Under the pieces are notes generated by a model. That model worked only from the letters and a program-made list of their open reading frames with translations. It had not been told where the DNA came from and did not search any database. A program made the translations under genes and the position numbers. Below, piece by piece: positions 1-8,532 of a DNA stretch of 19,644 nucleotides (positions are counted from its first letter, which is position 1; every line of letters begins with the position of its first letter). Source of the stretch: Desulfobulbus sp. (GTDB taxonomy: Bacteria; Desulfobacterota; Desulfobulbia; Desulfobulbales; Desulfobulbaceae); the NCBI GenBank assembly GCA_028684915.1, contig JAQUEZ010000104.1, positions 1 through 19,644 on the forward strand, read 5' to 3'.

Positions 1-1
1 T

Positions 2-742
2 CTCATCAAGATGTGGCTGGAAGCGCCGGTGGAAGAGAAGGGCGAAGACGGCAGGAAGACCCGCACGACAACGAACCGGGACACCGGAAAAGGCATTCCT
101 CAAGGTTCGCCCATATCCCCTCTGCTGCCGAACCTGTACATGAGGCGGTTTATTCTGGGCTGGAAGAAGTTTGGGTTTGAAGCGCGTTTCGGAGCAAAGA
201 TCGTCAACTATGCTGACGACCTGGTGATCTGCTGCAGAAACAACGCCCCTCGGGCGCTTGCGACGATGCGGGACATCATGTTGAAGCTAAAATTAACGGT
301 CAATGAGGAGAAAACCCGGCTCTGTCGTATGCCCGAGGGGAAATTTGACTTCCTCGGATATACATTCAGTCGTTTGTACTCGGTAAAGACGAGGAAACCC
401 TATATAGGAAACCGTCCGTCCAAGAAGAGCATCAAACGAATGGCCGAAGCTATCCATATTCAAACAGGCCGAAACATGGAATGGATGGATGCCGAAGAAA
501 TGGTAGACCAGTTGAACCGAAAGCTGAGGGGATGGGCCAATTACTTTCAACTTGGCTCGGTAACCAAGTCCTACCGGTTTATAGACAGGTACACCACAAC
601 CCGGCTGCGCCGGTGGTTTTGCAAGAAACACAAGAAAAGCGGCAAGGGGATAACACGCTACCCCGACGAGTTCTTTTACAACAAATTGGGACTCATACAA
701 CTGCCGAAGATACCGCAAAACCTTCCGTGGGCGAAGGCATGA
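2..742 (+). CDS. ltrA: Group II intron reverse transcriptase/maturase, C-terminal part (cut by window edge)
   Basis: The frame is open to the left edge, so the N-terminal fingers (RT0 to about RT3) lie outside the window. Numbering from the ATG at 11, visible motifs are the QGSPISPLL block (residues 31-39), the polymerase catalytic YADD (67-70), the FLGYTF block (about 114-119), and a maturase (domain X) segment with LRGWANYFQLG around 173-183. The end, with RYPDEFFYNKLG...PWAKA, is typical of the group II maturase C-terminus. There is no HNH endonuclease domain after it, so this is an En-minus type. The family splices its own intron RNA and reverse-transcribes it at new DNA sites. The gene sits in intron domain IV, directly before domains V and VI (755-843), so the 3' half of the intron looks intact. 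Whether the whole intron is functional cannot be judged from this window. Confidence 0.93.
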   Translation, partial: LIKMWLEAPVEEKGEDGRKTRTTTNRDTGKGIPQGSPISPLLPNLYMRRFILGWKKFGFEARFGAKIVNYADDLVICCRNNAPRALATMRDIMLKLKLTVNEEKTRLCRMPEGKFDFLGYTFSRLYSVKTRKPYIGNRPSKKSIKRMAEAIHIQTGRNMEWMDAEEMVDQLNRKLRGWANYFQLGSVTKSYRFIDRYTTTRLRRWFCKKHKKSGKGITRYPDEFFYNKLGLIQLPKIPQNLPWAKA

Positions 743-843
743 AGTTCTGTCCGAGAGCCGGATGCGTTAAATGCGCATGTCCGGTTCGATGAGCGGGATG
801 TGGAAACGGAGCCCAAAGCCACCGCGCCACATCTCGACTCTAC
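743..843 (+). ncRNA. Group II intron 3' end: domains V and VI with 3' splice site
   Basis: Domain V is visible at about 755-787. GAGCCGG (755-761) pairs with CCGGTTC (781-787), and the catalytic AGC triad is at 756-758. An upper stem starts with ATGCG (762-766) against CGCAT (774-778). Domain VI follows: GAG plus CGGGATGTGG (791-803) pairs with CCACATCTCG plus CTC (827-840), leaving a single bulged A at 837, the expected lariat branch point. The intron should end at about 843, since TAC (841-843) gives the usual terminal AY six nucleotides after the bulge. The 3' exon would therefore begin at 844, about 20 bp beyond the stop codon of the response regulator on the other strand. Confidence 0.85.
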
Positions 844-863
844 CCGAATTCCGCGATCACCTT

Positions 864-2210
864 TTATGGTCGATTGCTTATTTTCTCTCGCAATGTTTTG
901 CGGTCAATTTTGAGGATAGCGGCCGCCTTGGTTTTGTTGCCGTCCACACTGGCTAGGACCTCACGAACATATTCTACCTCACATTCGGCCAGGCTGCGAT
1001 CTAATCGCCTCGCCATGCAGACCGAGGGCTTCAAGGTCGACGGCAGATGCATCAGGTCGATTTTTTCCTCTTCGCACATGAGCACCAGTTTCTGCACTAG
1101 GTTTTCAAGTTCCCGTACATTTCCCGGCCAGTGGTAGGCCATCAATTGTCGTAATGCCTCATCACTGAAAGAAGGTACCTGACGCCCTAGGTCCTTGGTG
1201 AATTTCGCCCGGAAATGGTTAGTTAACAAAAGGAGATCATCCCCCCGTTCCCTCAGTGGCGGCAAGGGGATGTCGATCACGTTGATACGATAATACAGGT
1301 CTTCTCTGAACAGCCCCTTTTCGATCAGTTGCCTCAGATTTTTGTTGGTTGCGAATATCAAACGGGTATTGATATGCACTGCCCTGCTGGACCCTACTTT
1401 GTAAATGGTCTTCTCCTGAATGGCCCGCAATAGCTTCCCTTGCATGGCCAGACTGGCGTCGCCGATCTCATCCAGGAAGAGAGTGCCCCCATCAGCTATT
1501 TCGAAAAATCCGCTGCGGGCAGTCCCCGCTCCGGTGAAGGCCCCTTTCACATGGCCAAAGAGTTCACTTTCGATCAGGTTTTCGGGTATTGCCGTACAAT
1601 TGACCGAGACAAAGGGCGCTGATCGACGTTTTCCGGCGTAATGGATGGCGCGGGCCACGAGCTCTTTTCCGGTACCGCTCTCCCCAAAAATGTGTACGGT
1701 AGCCGTGTTGTCGCCAGCTTTCTCGATCAGCTTGAACACTTGCTGCATGGCGCCCGATGCGCCGACGATGCCATACGTCTGGCCGGAGGTCGCCTGGCCA
1801 TGCGTTAGTCGTTTGCGAACCAGTTTTTCAACGATCGCCTGTACAGCCTCCAACAGTTCCCGTTCCGTAAAGGGCTTGGGCAGATAGTGTTCGGCACCGG
1901 TCTTGATGGCTTCGACGGCCCCTTCGATGGAAGGATAGCCGGTGATCATCATGATCTCGATATCCTCCAGATTGTTGCGAACATGCTGGATCAGTTCCAG
2001 ACCGCTGGCTTTGGGCATGCGCAGGTCGGTGATGATCACGTCGAAAACGGACGACTCCACGGCCTGTAACGCTTCTTCCACGCTCGCGCAGGCCCGCACC
2101 ACATAACCATCATCCTCGAGATGGGTCTGGATCACCTCGCGAGCATCGGCGGCGTCGTCGACGACTAGAATCCTGAACAGTCCTGCCTGCGTTTGTTTTT
2201 TCTTATCCAT
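864..2210 (-). CDS. NtrC-family sigma-54-dependent response regulator
   Basis: A 448-residue bacterial enhancer-binding protein with all three standard parts. The receiver domain (about 12-128) has an acidic DD pair at 18-19, phospho-acceptor Asp62 in TDLRMP, and the KPF lysine at 112. The AAA+ domain (about 148-380) has Walker A GESGTGKE at 176-183, the sigma-54-contacting GAFTGA loop at 223-228, and Walker B LFLDE at 244-248. A Fis-type helix-turn-helix occupies about 410-444. The start is set at the ATG at 2210 because GGAGGGG lies 7 nt upstream (2218-2224); an in-frame upstream ATG at 2240 lacks this support. It is encoded 85 bp after the histidine kinase on the same strand, so the two probably form an operon. 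It most likely drives the -24/-12 promoters found in this window, through the shared dyad described below. That link is inference. Confidence 0.95.
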   Translation of the reverse strand: MDKKKQTQAGLFRILVVDDAADAREVIQTHLEDDGYVVRACASVEEALQAVESSVFDVIITDLRMPKASGLELIQHVRNNLEDIEIMMITGYPSIEGAVEAIKTGAEHYLPKPFTERELLEAVQAIVEKLVRKRLTHGQATSGQTYGIVGASGAMQQVFKLIEKAGDNTATVHIFGESGTGKELVARAIHYAGKRRSAPFVSVNCTAIPENLIESELFGHVKGAFTGAGTARSGFFEIADGGTLFLDEIGDASLAMQGKLLRAIQEKTIYKVGSSRAVHINTRLIFATNKNLRQLIEKGLFREDLYYRINVIDIPLPPLRERGDDLLLLTNHFRAKFTKDLGRQVPSFSDEALRQLMAYHWPGNVRELENLVQKLVLMCEEEKIDLMHLPSTLKPSVCMARRLDRSLAECEVEYVREVLASVDGNKTKAAAILKIDRKTLREKISNRP

Positions 2211-2217
2211 TATACAG

Positions 2218-2224
2218 CCCCTCC
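2218..2224 (-). promoter_or_regulatory. Ribosome binding site deciding the start of the response regulator
   Basis: GGAGGGG on the minus strand, 7 nt from the ATG at 2210. It argues against the longer reading from 2240, which would begin with ten residues before the conserved N-terminus. Confidence 0.8.
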
Positions 2225-2295
2225 GGGTGACTTCTGTCATGTGCGGCAGACGATTGTCGATAACCGATTCGCTAGATCACATCGAAAATGACGGG

Positions 2296-3426
2296 TTACC
2301 TGTCTTTTCCAGCATATGCAGGAAAAGTTATAGTGAAGGTCGTTCCCTGCCCGACCCTGCTCTCCACGTTGATCGTGCCGTCATGAGCCGAGACAATCCC
2401 GTGAACCACCGACAATCCTAGACCTGTTCCATGGTCCAAGTCCTTCGTGGTGAAAAAGGGCAAGAAGATTTGTTCCATAGTCTGCTGGTCCATACCGGTG
2501 CCGGTGTCTTGCACGATCATTTGCACCGTCATGCCGGCGCCGGCTGTGCGCAAGGTTAGCGTTCCCTTACTGTCCATGGCGTGGATGGCATTGATTACCA
2601 GGTTGATCAGCACCTGGGTGATCTGCGAGGCATCCGCAAGGATCATTGGTAATTCCGGATCCAAGACCGAATTGAACCGAATGGCGACCTTCGAGAAACG
2701 GGGTTCGATGAAGGCCATACCCTCGGTAAGCACGTGGTTTAGATCTGTTTTGCTCTTGTGATACGGCATGGGGCTACTGAACAACATCATTTTTTTGATG
2801 ACTTCCCGTGCGTGTAGCGTGGATTGAATAATCTTGTCGAGATAGCGAGCCGCCTGGACCGGCGCGTCGATTTTTTTCGTCGCCAACTGTGCGAAACCCA
2901 AAATGCTGACCAACGGTTCGTTGAGCTCATGGGCCACCCCTGCCGTCAACTGCCCCACTTTTGCGAGGCGATCGGAATGCCGCAACTGGTTTTCCAGTTG
3001 GGCCCGTTTCTCATTAGCCAACTTAATATTAATCATCTGGGAAACCTGATGGGCTATGGCCTGCAGAAGCTTGCGCTCCTCAGGGAAAAATCCGTCTTCT
3101 AATTCCTGTTCAGCCTCGTCCCGCCTATGATAAAAAACTTCGATGGCGCCATGGGAGGGAGGATCCATCTGCAGGGTGTCGCGGATCATCTGGCCGTATT
3201 TCGAAAATCCTTCGGTCATGAACACCTTGTCATCCACGACGATTCGTGCGCAAACTTGATCGGGAAACTGAAACGCCGAGGGCACCACATCCACAATCGC
3301 CTGCAGAACCTCCTCAACCGTCGTTTCCGTATGAGCGACGATCTTGGCTATTTCATACAGACAGGAGAGCTCCTTGTTACGCTCGATCAACTTCGCCCGC
3401 TCATCCAACAGTGCTTTCTCTTGCAT
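2296..3426 (-). CDS. Cytoplasmic sensor histidine kinase, cognate partner of the response regulator
   Basis: About 376 residues from the chosen start. An N-terminal coiled-coil leads into a GAF-like sensing region (about 20-135). A dimerisation/phospho-acceptor domain follows, with His166 in GVAHELNEPL, and then a full ATP-binding domain: N box NLVINAIHAM (275-284), G1 DTGTG (307-311), F box FLPFFTT and G2 GTGLGLS (333-339). No membrane segment is visible, so the signal is probably cytoplasmic. The open frame runs upstream to 3615, but that part covers the regulatory dyad at 3550-3582 and resembles no domain. The ATG at 3426 has AAGGA about 8 nt upstream and starts the coiled-coil. The gene precedes the response regulator on the same strand, so the pair should be cotranscribed and act as one two-component system. 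Confidence 0.92.
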   Translation of the reverse strand: MQEKALLDERAKLIERNKELSCLYEIAKIVAHTETTVEEVLQAIVDVVPSAFQFPDQVCARIVVDDKVFMTEGFSKYGQMIRDTLQMDPPSHGAIEVFYHRRDEAEQELEDGFFPEERKLLQAIAHQVSQMINIKLANEKRAQLENQLRHSDRLAKVGQLTAGVAHELNEPLVSILGFAQLATKKIDAPVQAARYLDKIIQSTLHAREVIKKMMLFSSPMPYHKSKTDLNHVLTEGMAFIEPRFSKVAIRFNSVLDPELPMILADASQITQVLINLVINAIHAMDSKGTLTLRTAGAGMTVQMIVQDTGTGMDQQTMEQIFLPFFTTKDLDHGTGLGLSVVHGIVSAHDGTINVESRVGQGTTFTITFPAYAGKDR

Positions 3427-3549
3427 TTTTCGTTTCCTTTTTTGGTCTCCCTTCACGTTTTCCGACAAACCCCTGCAACAACTACGATGAGGTTTGGACC
3501 CATGGCGAGATAATCCGCCGCTTTTGACCGCTTTCAAAAACTGACAGGT

Positions 3550-3582
3550 GGGGCAAAACGGACCACTGGCCACAAATTCCCC
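3550..3582. promoter_or_regulatory. 33-bp dyad, probable enhancer-binding site (copy 1)
   Basis: The sequence follows GRGG-N8-ACCACTG-N10-CCYC and is symmetric about the C at 3566: GGGG at 3550-3553 mirrors CCCC at 3579-3582, and CCA mirrors TGG around the centre. The surrounding 40 bp (3545-3584) match 31 of 40 positions of the copy at 13925-13964. The centre is 140 bp upstream of the -24 GG of the rightward promoter at 3705-3720, a usual distance for NtrC-type upstream activating sites. It is also 140 bp upstream of the histidine kinase start, so autoregulation of the kinase-regulator operon is possible. Which protein binds here is inference. Confidence 0.65.
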
Positions 3583-3704
3583 GGCCCACAACATCCAATA
3601 ACCTTCAGGAAGCAAGGTCGCGTGCCCCTCTGTGCGGTGTATTGCCTACCTCAAAGTCTACTCAGGTCGCCGGCCGGGTGGCCGTCCCATGTTAAGGATT
3701 ATAT

Positions 3705-3720
3705 AGGCACGATAGTTGCT
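3705..3720 (+). promoter_or_regulatory. Sigma-54 (-24/-12) promoter P1
   Basis: AGGCACGATAGTTGCT matches the consensus TGGCACG-N4-TTGCW at all but the first base, with GG at -24 and GC at -12 correctly spaced. Transcription should start near 3732 and run right. The identical GATAG spacer and TTGCT box recur at 14110-14119. No gene is recognised in the following 550 bp, so the promoter may serve the FemAB gene through a long leader or a lost or unrecognised gene. Confidence 0.8.
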
Positions 3721-3731
3721 CTTCACTCTGT

Positions 3732-4281
3732 ACGCATCGGTAATTGTAAGAATGCTACTGCGAGACTTCATGATGTAATCTCCTTTGGAAACCTCATTAA
3801 CGTGGACCACTCAAAGTCCCGAGAAAGAGGCTACAAAGAATTACGTGCAATGTTTAATCCACACAAGAGGGGAGAATGCAAGTTCCTGTTACGAGAAAAC
3901 CAAAATGCTGGGCAATGCTTCGCAAGTAACGCTAAAGGAACACCCCGACAAAAAGTTGCATTGAACGGCCATGATTTCTAGCTCCGCTGGTTTTACTGAT
4001 AGCTCCTGACTATTCCTACTGTATTTGGCGCTTACTGGATCGCCGGCAAAGACTGGGCAGGATGAGCGACTCTTTGTTTATTCCCTCGTTGAAGCTCCCC
4101 CACAATTCAACTAGGGAAAAGACAATTAGTCGCTCCTTTTTTTACGATGAACAATCGGTCGTCCCTCTACTTTCTGTAACGAATTATTACCGCTCCAATG
4201 TGGGGCGGCAGTTTTTTTGTCCCGTCAGCGCGCTGACGACCTGCCGAATCATCGCAGGGAACACCTCAAGGAGAACATGCT
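3732..4281 (+). other. Leader region without a recognised gene
   Basis: About 550 bp lie between the predicted start of P1 and the FemAB gene. Open frames here (for example 3622-3981, which begins upstream of the promoter) lack a convincing ribosome site and resemble no family I know. The stretch may be a long untranslated leader, the remains of a gene, or hold a small RNA or short peptide that cannot be confirmed by reading. A perfect palindrome lies at 4224-4237. Confidence 0.4.
4224..4237. promoter_or_regulatory. Perfect 14-bp palindrome upstream of FemAB gene
   Basis: GTCAGCGCGCTGAC is a perfect palindrome ending 44 bp before the GTG start. Its position suits an operator or a small hairpin in the leader. 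No binding protein can be named. Confidence 0.35.
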
Positions 4282-5367
4282 GTGTATCTGACGCTTGAAC
4301 CGAAGCAGCCACGAGAACTTTATCCGACGGATATTCTATTCCAAAGCAGGTATTGGAGCGAGGTGAAGGCTCGACTGGGATGGAAAACCTATGCCTTCGA
4401 AATTGATTTTCCCCGCCCCGACAAAGATATGCTGGTGATAGTCAAACCTTTTGGCCCCAATTCAGTGGCCGCCTATGTACCCCAAGGACCGGAGTTTGTT
4501 CCAGACAAGGAAGAATACGGTGCTTACCTAGAGGCGATGTCCGAATCGGTGATAGAACATGTGGACGCGGATATAACTTTCATCCGCTATGATCTCCCGT
4601 GGGAATCACCTTACGCCATAGAAATGCAGCAGCAAAACTGGTGTGATTTTCCTGAATCCAGGATCCGGGAGATGCGGATGAATTTCGGCACAAAGTACTG
4701 GAATCTCAAAAAAGCACCGGTCGATGTGACTGTCTCCAGTACCTGTGTCATCGACCTGGATGTTGACGAAGAATCTTTGCTGTCCCTTATGAAACCGAAA
4801 ACACGTTACAATGTCAGGCTGGCTGAACGGAAGGGGGTGCGCGTGCATATTGCCCCAGTTGACAAACTGCCTACCTTTTACCAGCTGTATTGCCAAACGG
4901 CACAGCGCAATGGTTTTCACGCAAGCGAATACCACTACTTTTCTACTCTTTTTTCGGCAAAAGAGAAGCAGCGCTCCGCGCCAGAAATCCTCCTGCTGCT
5001 GGCAACCCACAAGCAGGATGTCCTTGCCGGGGCAATCATTGCCTTGTCGGAGAAAAGAGCTCTTTTTCTTCACGGCGCTTCGTCGAACTACAAACGGGAG
5101 TTCATGGCCCCGTACACACTGCATTGGAAAGCAATCCAGTATGCCCGAGCCCGGCAATGCAGCAGTTACGATATGGGCGCGATCTCGCCCAGCGATGACT
5201 CCGGCCATTCCTTTTATGGAATGTACCGGTTCAAAACCGGCTTTGGCGGCCGGATTGTGCACAATTGCGGTTCCTGGGACTACCCTGTCAAAAAAGACGT
5301 CTATCGGAATTTCAGAAACTGGGAAATGGTTTTATCGCAACGCGAACGAGGAATGGGGGTCTTCTAA
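4282..5367 (+). CDS. FemAB-family aminoacyltransferase-like protein (GNAT fold)
   Basis: 361 residues, the normal length for the FemA/FemB/MurM group. Family members use aminoacyl-tRNA to add amino acids to lipid II peptides, and Gram-negative relatives act on other envelope substrates. Supporting features are the central basic segment SLMKPKTRYNVRLAERKGV (about 168-186), typical of the helical insertion between two GNAT-like halves. The C-terminal block LFLHGASSNYKREFMAPYTLHW (about 261-282) and the YDMGAISP...GMYRFKTGFGG region (about 296-323) also fit. The start is GTG at 4282, with AAGGAG at 4268-4273 and an 8-nt spacer; the ATG at 4277 is out of frame. No membrane segment or signal peptide is seen, so it should be cytoplasmic. 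The substrate is unknown. The next gene is about 300 bp downstream on the same strand. Confidence 0.82.
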   Translation: MYLTLEPKQPRELYPTDILFQSRYWSEVKARLGWKTYAFEIDFPRPDKDMLVIVKPFGPNSVAAYVPQGPEFVPDKEEYGAYLEAMSESVIEHVDADITFIRYDLPWESPYAIEMQQQNWCDFPESRIREMRMNFGTKYWNLKKAPVDVTVSSTCVIDLDVDEESLLSLMKPKTRYNVRLAERKGVRVHIAPVDKLPTFYQLYCQTAQRNGFHASEYHYFSTLFSAKEKQRSAPEILLLLATHKQDVLAGAIIALSEKRALFLHGASSNYKREFMAPYTLHWKAIQYARARQCSSYDMGAISPSDDSGHSFYGMYRFKTGFGGRIVHNCGSWDYPVKKDVYRNFRNWEMVLSQRERGMGVF

Positions 5368-5666
5368 AAACCATCATCGTTGCCGGAGAGAGCCATGCCC
5401 AGCTTGGCTGTACCGCCGGCCATGACGAGGAAGTTGCTCGTGCCAACAGATTGAAGATGACCTCGTCTGCATCGATAGGGGGGAGCGGCCAATCGAACGT
5501 TCCCTACCTTGTCGGCTCTTACTCTCCCATGACCGCTTCGAGCAACCTTAAACTATCAGTCCACAGCAGCTAAACGAAGGGCTAGCCGCACCAGGAAATA
5601 ATAATAGGGAAGTAATTTCTAATGCAGCTTTGGGCACCCTGGCGCATTTTTTTGGAGTTGAGAGAG
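5368..5666 (+). other. Intergenic stretch between FemAB and YitT genes
   Basis: About 300 bp with no gene I can support. The frame following the FemAB stop stays open to 5573 without a ribosome site or family resemblance. A GGAG at 5654-5657 serves the next gene. No sigma-54 promoter or regulatory dyad was found here. Confidence 0.4.
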
Positions 5667-6518
5667 ATGAAGGACAAACTGATTGATTGGTTTTATCATA
5701 CCATGCTGCTGGCATTGGGCAGCAGCATCTGTGCCTTTGCAGTCAAGGCCATTTTGATTCCGCAGGGTTTTCTCGCGGGCGGACTGACCGGGGCAGCACT
5801 GGTGCTGCATTATATGCATCCCATCATCTCGGTGGCAGTCTTTTATGCGGTAGTTAATATTCCCATATTCTTAATAGGATGGCTATTTGTCAGCATGCGA
5901 TTCATGCTGTACTCCATCTGGGGGATGCTCATTTACTCTCTGATGTTGTCTCTCGTTTCCTATCGACTTGACCTGGCCGACCCGATGCTTGCCGCGGTCG
6001 TCGCCGGCAGCATCTCCGGTCTTGGTATAGCCGTTGTTTTGCGGTCCTATGGATCGACCGGGGGCACAGACATCATCAGCGTCGTATTCTATAAAGCATT
6101 CTCCTTACCGATCGGTACGGGAAAAGTGCTGTTCAATATCCTGATTATGTCTGTTTCGGCGCTACTGTTTCCCGTGGAAAAGATTCTTTATTCAATAATA
6201 TATGCCGTGGTCTCCATGCTGGCGACAAACAGTGTCTTCCACGGACTGAACAGGCGGGAGGCAGCTCTTATCATTTCGGAAAAATCGCGAGATATAGCTG
6301 AAACCCTAACCGCGAAGTACCAGCTTGGGGTCACCAAACTGCATGGCCGAGGAGGATATCAGGGCTCCGAGAAAACGATCCTTTTCTCGGTCGTTCGCCG
6401 CAGGGATATCTCCTCGCTCAAGAAAATCGCCCTTAAAAAGGATCCAGACGCCTTCATTGCCGTGATCACATCCGAAGATGTCACCGGTCTCCAGGTTGGC
6501 AACCAGCCTCATTGGTAA
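5667..6518 (+). CDS. YitT-family membrane protein with DUF2179 C-terminal domain
   Basis: 283 residues from the ATG at 5667, chosen because GGAG (5654-5657) lies 9 nt upstream; the in-frame ATG at 5622 would only add 15 residues. Five or six hydrophobic segments fill residues 12 to about 185, with a conserved PQGFLAGGLTGAALVLHY stretch in the first repeat and GSISGLGIAVVLRSYGSTGGTDI in the second, both hallmarks of the YitT (DUF161) family. The last 80 residues form the soluble DUF2179 domain (KYQLGVTKLHGRGGYQG...TILFSVVRRRDIS). The family is widespread and its transported substrate is not established. It may share transcription with the FemAB gene upstream. Confidence 0.88.
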   Translation: MKDKLIDWFYHTMLLALGSSICAFAVKAILIPQGFLAGGLTGAALVLHYMHPIISVAVFYAVVNIPIFLIGWLFVSMRFMLYSIWGMLIYSLMLSLVSYRLDLADPMLAAVVAGSISGLGIAVVLRSYGSTGGTDIISVVFYKAFSLPIGTGKVLFNILIMSVSALLFPVEKILYSIIYAVVSMLATNSVFHGLNRREAALIISEKSRDIAETLTAKYQLGVTKLHGRGGYQGSEKTILFSVVRRRDISSLKKIALKKDPDAFIAVITSEDVTGLQVGNQPHW

Positions 6519-6860
6519 CGAAAGGCTGAATCTCACCAAAGGTCAGGTTATCGGAGTTCCTTTTATTTTTCTGCAAGAAGACCAGTGTTGAATAAATTAG
6601 AGGAACTCTGCATTGCAGAAACGCTGAACAGTATAATGAGGAACAACTTAATCGCCGCATATGACCATTGGAAATTTTCCGCTGATCGTTTTTGTCAATT
6701 TCATTTCTATCAATAGATCTCGGTTAAAATCAGAAGATGTCCGGCAATTACAGATCTGATTATTCATCATTGGCAGACGGGAATTTTTAAGAGTTCATCG
6801 CTGAGGCGAAAAAATACCCCAGATGCCTCCAGTACACCGTCTGTCGACAAGTGGCATATA
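6519..6860. other. Intergenic region upstream of the degenerate sensor kinase
   Basis: About 340 bp, AT-rich, without a convincing gene. GAGTTCC (6554-6560) and GGAACTC (6601-6607) form a spaced inverted repeat after the YitT gene, not clearly a terminator. No -24/-12 promoter and no copy of the GRGG-ACCACTG-CCYC dyad was found. A clear ribosome site before the ATG at 6861 is lacking. Confidence 0.35.
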
Positions 6861-8498
6861 ATGAAAAAATTTGAGTCAGCCCGGCTGCGGAGAATTCTTG
6901 CGGCCGGAATCTTCATCGGTTGCATTGTCCCTCTCGCCCTCTTTGCTTGTGGTTCCATTGGCTACGTCAAGGCTATTTCGGTCAAAGAGTTGGAGACAAC
7001 TGCTCAGCGGCTGGTTGAGCATGGTGCAGAGGATATTACCACCTATCTGCAGGGTAAGGTTGCTCTCCTCTCTGCCCTGATACGTCTCCACCCCATTGAG
7101 CACCTGCGGGATAGCAAAAACCTCACAGCCTTGTTTGAAGTGGTCAACGATAACGGGCTGGATGGCGATATTGTCGCCCTGGAATTAATAGATACCGGTG
7201 GCGACCAATTGGCTCACGCGGGACCAAATCATGGAGAGGACTCAGGAGGGAATTATAAAAATACCGAATGGTTCAAGCAGGTGTTGGCACGCGGTGTGGC
7301 TGTCAGCGATGTCTTTGCAGATCACCGTGAGAACTCGTATTTTGTCATCGCTTTGACCGACCCGCTCAAAACTTGTGTGCTGCGGGCGACCGTCAACTCT
7401 CTTGTTTTTGGCGACATGCTCCGGAATGTCCGGATAAACCCGAACAACGAAGCGTATATCCTTAGTGTCAACGGTGCGTTGCAGACACCGGGTCTCCGGA
7501 AGGACGGGAATCTCAATGCCATCGAGAACAGCATGCTCAAATACTACCATAAAGTGACAGTTTCCAGTGACAAGGACTTCTTCTATACCAGTAAATGGTT
7601 TGATGGTAATAGCTGGATACTTATTTTAAAAACTCATTTTGGCGATTCTCTTGATGCATATTATAAGTATCGGACGTTGGTCATATGTGTCCTTCTTGTC
7701 GTATCGGCATGTTTCATGTTTTTCTCAATTTTCATGAGCCGGATCATCACCAGATGGATTGAAAAACGGGACCAGCAACTGAAAATATTGCATAGTCAAT
7801 TGGTTCATGTAGAAAAAATGGCTAACATTGGTCGAATCGCAGCTGGCATCGCCAAGGACATCAACGGCCCCCTGCAACAGATACAAAAACAGACGAACAA
7901 GGTAGAGGATCTCGTTCACCAGGAAAATATACAACATATCAATCGATTCAAAAAGAATCAGGACGCCTTGGATAAAATCCGACTCCACGCGCGATGCATC
8001 AGGACCATTCTTGAGAGACTGACTCGTTTTTCTCGAAAAATCGGTTCTGAATATAATATTCAGGTCAACATGATTCTCCGAGAATTCCTTTGTTTTTATG
8101 AAAATGAGGCGCTGGACAGGAACATTGTTCTTAATCTGCAATTTGACGAACGACTACCAACCATAAGAACCGATGGTTCGCAGGTTCAGCAATTGCTCCT
8201 CAACCTGATCGAAACAGCCCTGGATGCCGTTGGTGTCGATGGTCATATCGACATTATTACCTATAACAAATCAGGAGAGGTGCATGTTCAGATTGCCGAC
8301 AGTGGTCCTGGGATAACCTCCGAAAGAATAGAAAGACTGTGGCAACCTTTTCCTGTCACCAGGGGGACAATCATGGGTGTCGGGTTAGACCTGTCCATGT
8401 ACAGCAACTTCGTCTATAAACTGGGAGGAAGAATTTCAGTCAAGGACAGGCCTCAGGGGGGAACGCTTGTAACCCTCAGCCTGCCGGTGAGTGGTTGA
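6861..8498 (+). CDS. Membrane sensor with degenerate histidine kinase core (probable pseudokinase)
   Basis: 545 residues: short basic N-terminus, transmembrane segment at about 12-35, periplasmic sensor at about 36-270 resembling a dCache domain (NTEWFKQVLARG...ENSYFVIALTDPL), second transmembrane segment at about 272-294, then a kinase-shaped core. The phospho-acceptor motif, normally GIAHEINNPL, reads GIAKDINGPL, so Lys332 (codon AAG at 7854-7856) replaces the histidine. The N box reads NLIETALDA (448-456), with Thr452 in place of the Mg-binding Asn, and the G2 box is GVGLDLS instead of GTGLGLS. G1 (DSGPG, 480-484) is kept. The reading frame is long and intact, so this is not an obvious dead gene. 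It more likely acts as a signalling scaffold or allosteric partner. It converges on the Rnk-like gene at 8533-8931. No partner response regulator is adjacent. Confidence 0.85.
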   Translation: MKKFESARLRRILAAGIFIGCIVPLALFACGSIGYVKAISVKELETTAQRLVEHGAEDITTYLQGKVALLSALIRLHPIEHLRDSKNLTALFEVVNDNGLDGDIVALELIDTGGDQLAHAGPNHGEDSGGNYKNTEWFKQVLARGVAVSDVFADHRENSYFVIALTDPLKTCVLRATVNSLVFGDMLRNVRINPNNEAYILSVNGALQTPGLRKDGNLNAIENSMLKYYHKVTVSSDKDFFYTSKWFDGNSWILILKTHFGDSLDAYYKYRTLVICVLLVVSACFMFFSIFMSRIITRWIEKRDQQLKILHSQLVHVEKMANIGRIAAGIAKDINGPLQQIQKQTNKVEDLVHQENIQHINRFKKNQDALDKIRLHARCIRTILERLTRFSRKIGSEYNIQVNMILREFLCFYENEALDRNIVLNLQFDERLPTIRTDGSQVQQLLLNLIETALDAVGVDGHIDIITYNKSGEVHVQIADSGPGITSERIERLWQPFPVTRGTIMGVGLDLSMYSNFVYKLGGRISVKDRPQGGTLVTLSLPVSG

Positions 8499-8532
8499 TG
8501 CTTCTCAAACCCGCACTCTACGGATTTTTTGC

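Noticed and set aside
3427..3615. N-terminal extension of the histidine kinase frame with a CPTC motif
   Set aside because: It covers the regulatory dyad, and the internal ATG at 3426 has a better ribosome site and begins the conserved coiled-coil.
3622..3981. Open frame of 119 codons in the region of P1
   Set aside because: Its start lies upstream of the predicted promoter, it has no ribosome site and no recognisable domain.
7284..7300. TTGGCACG followed by TGGC, resembling a -24/-12 promoter
   Set aside because: The GC is one base too far from the GG, and the site lies inside the sensor kinase coding region.
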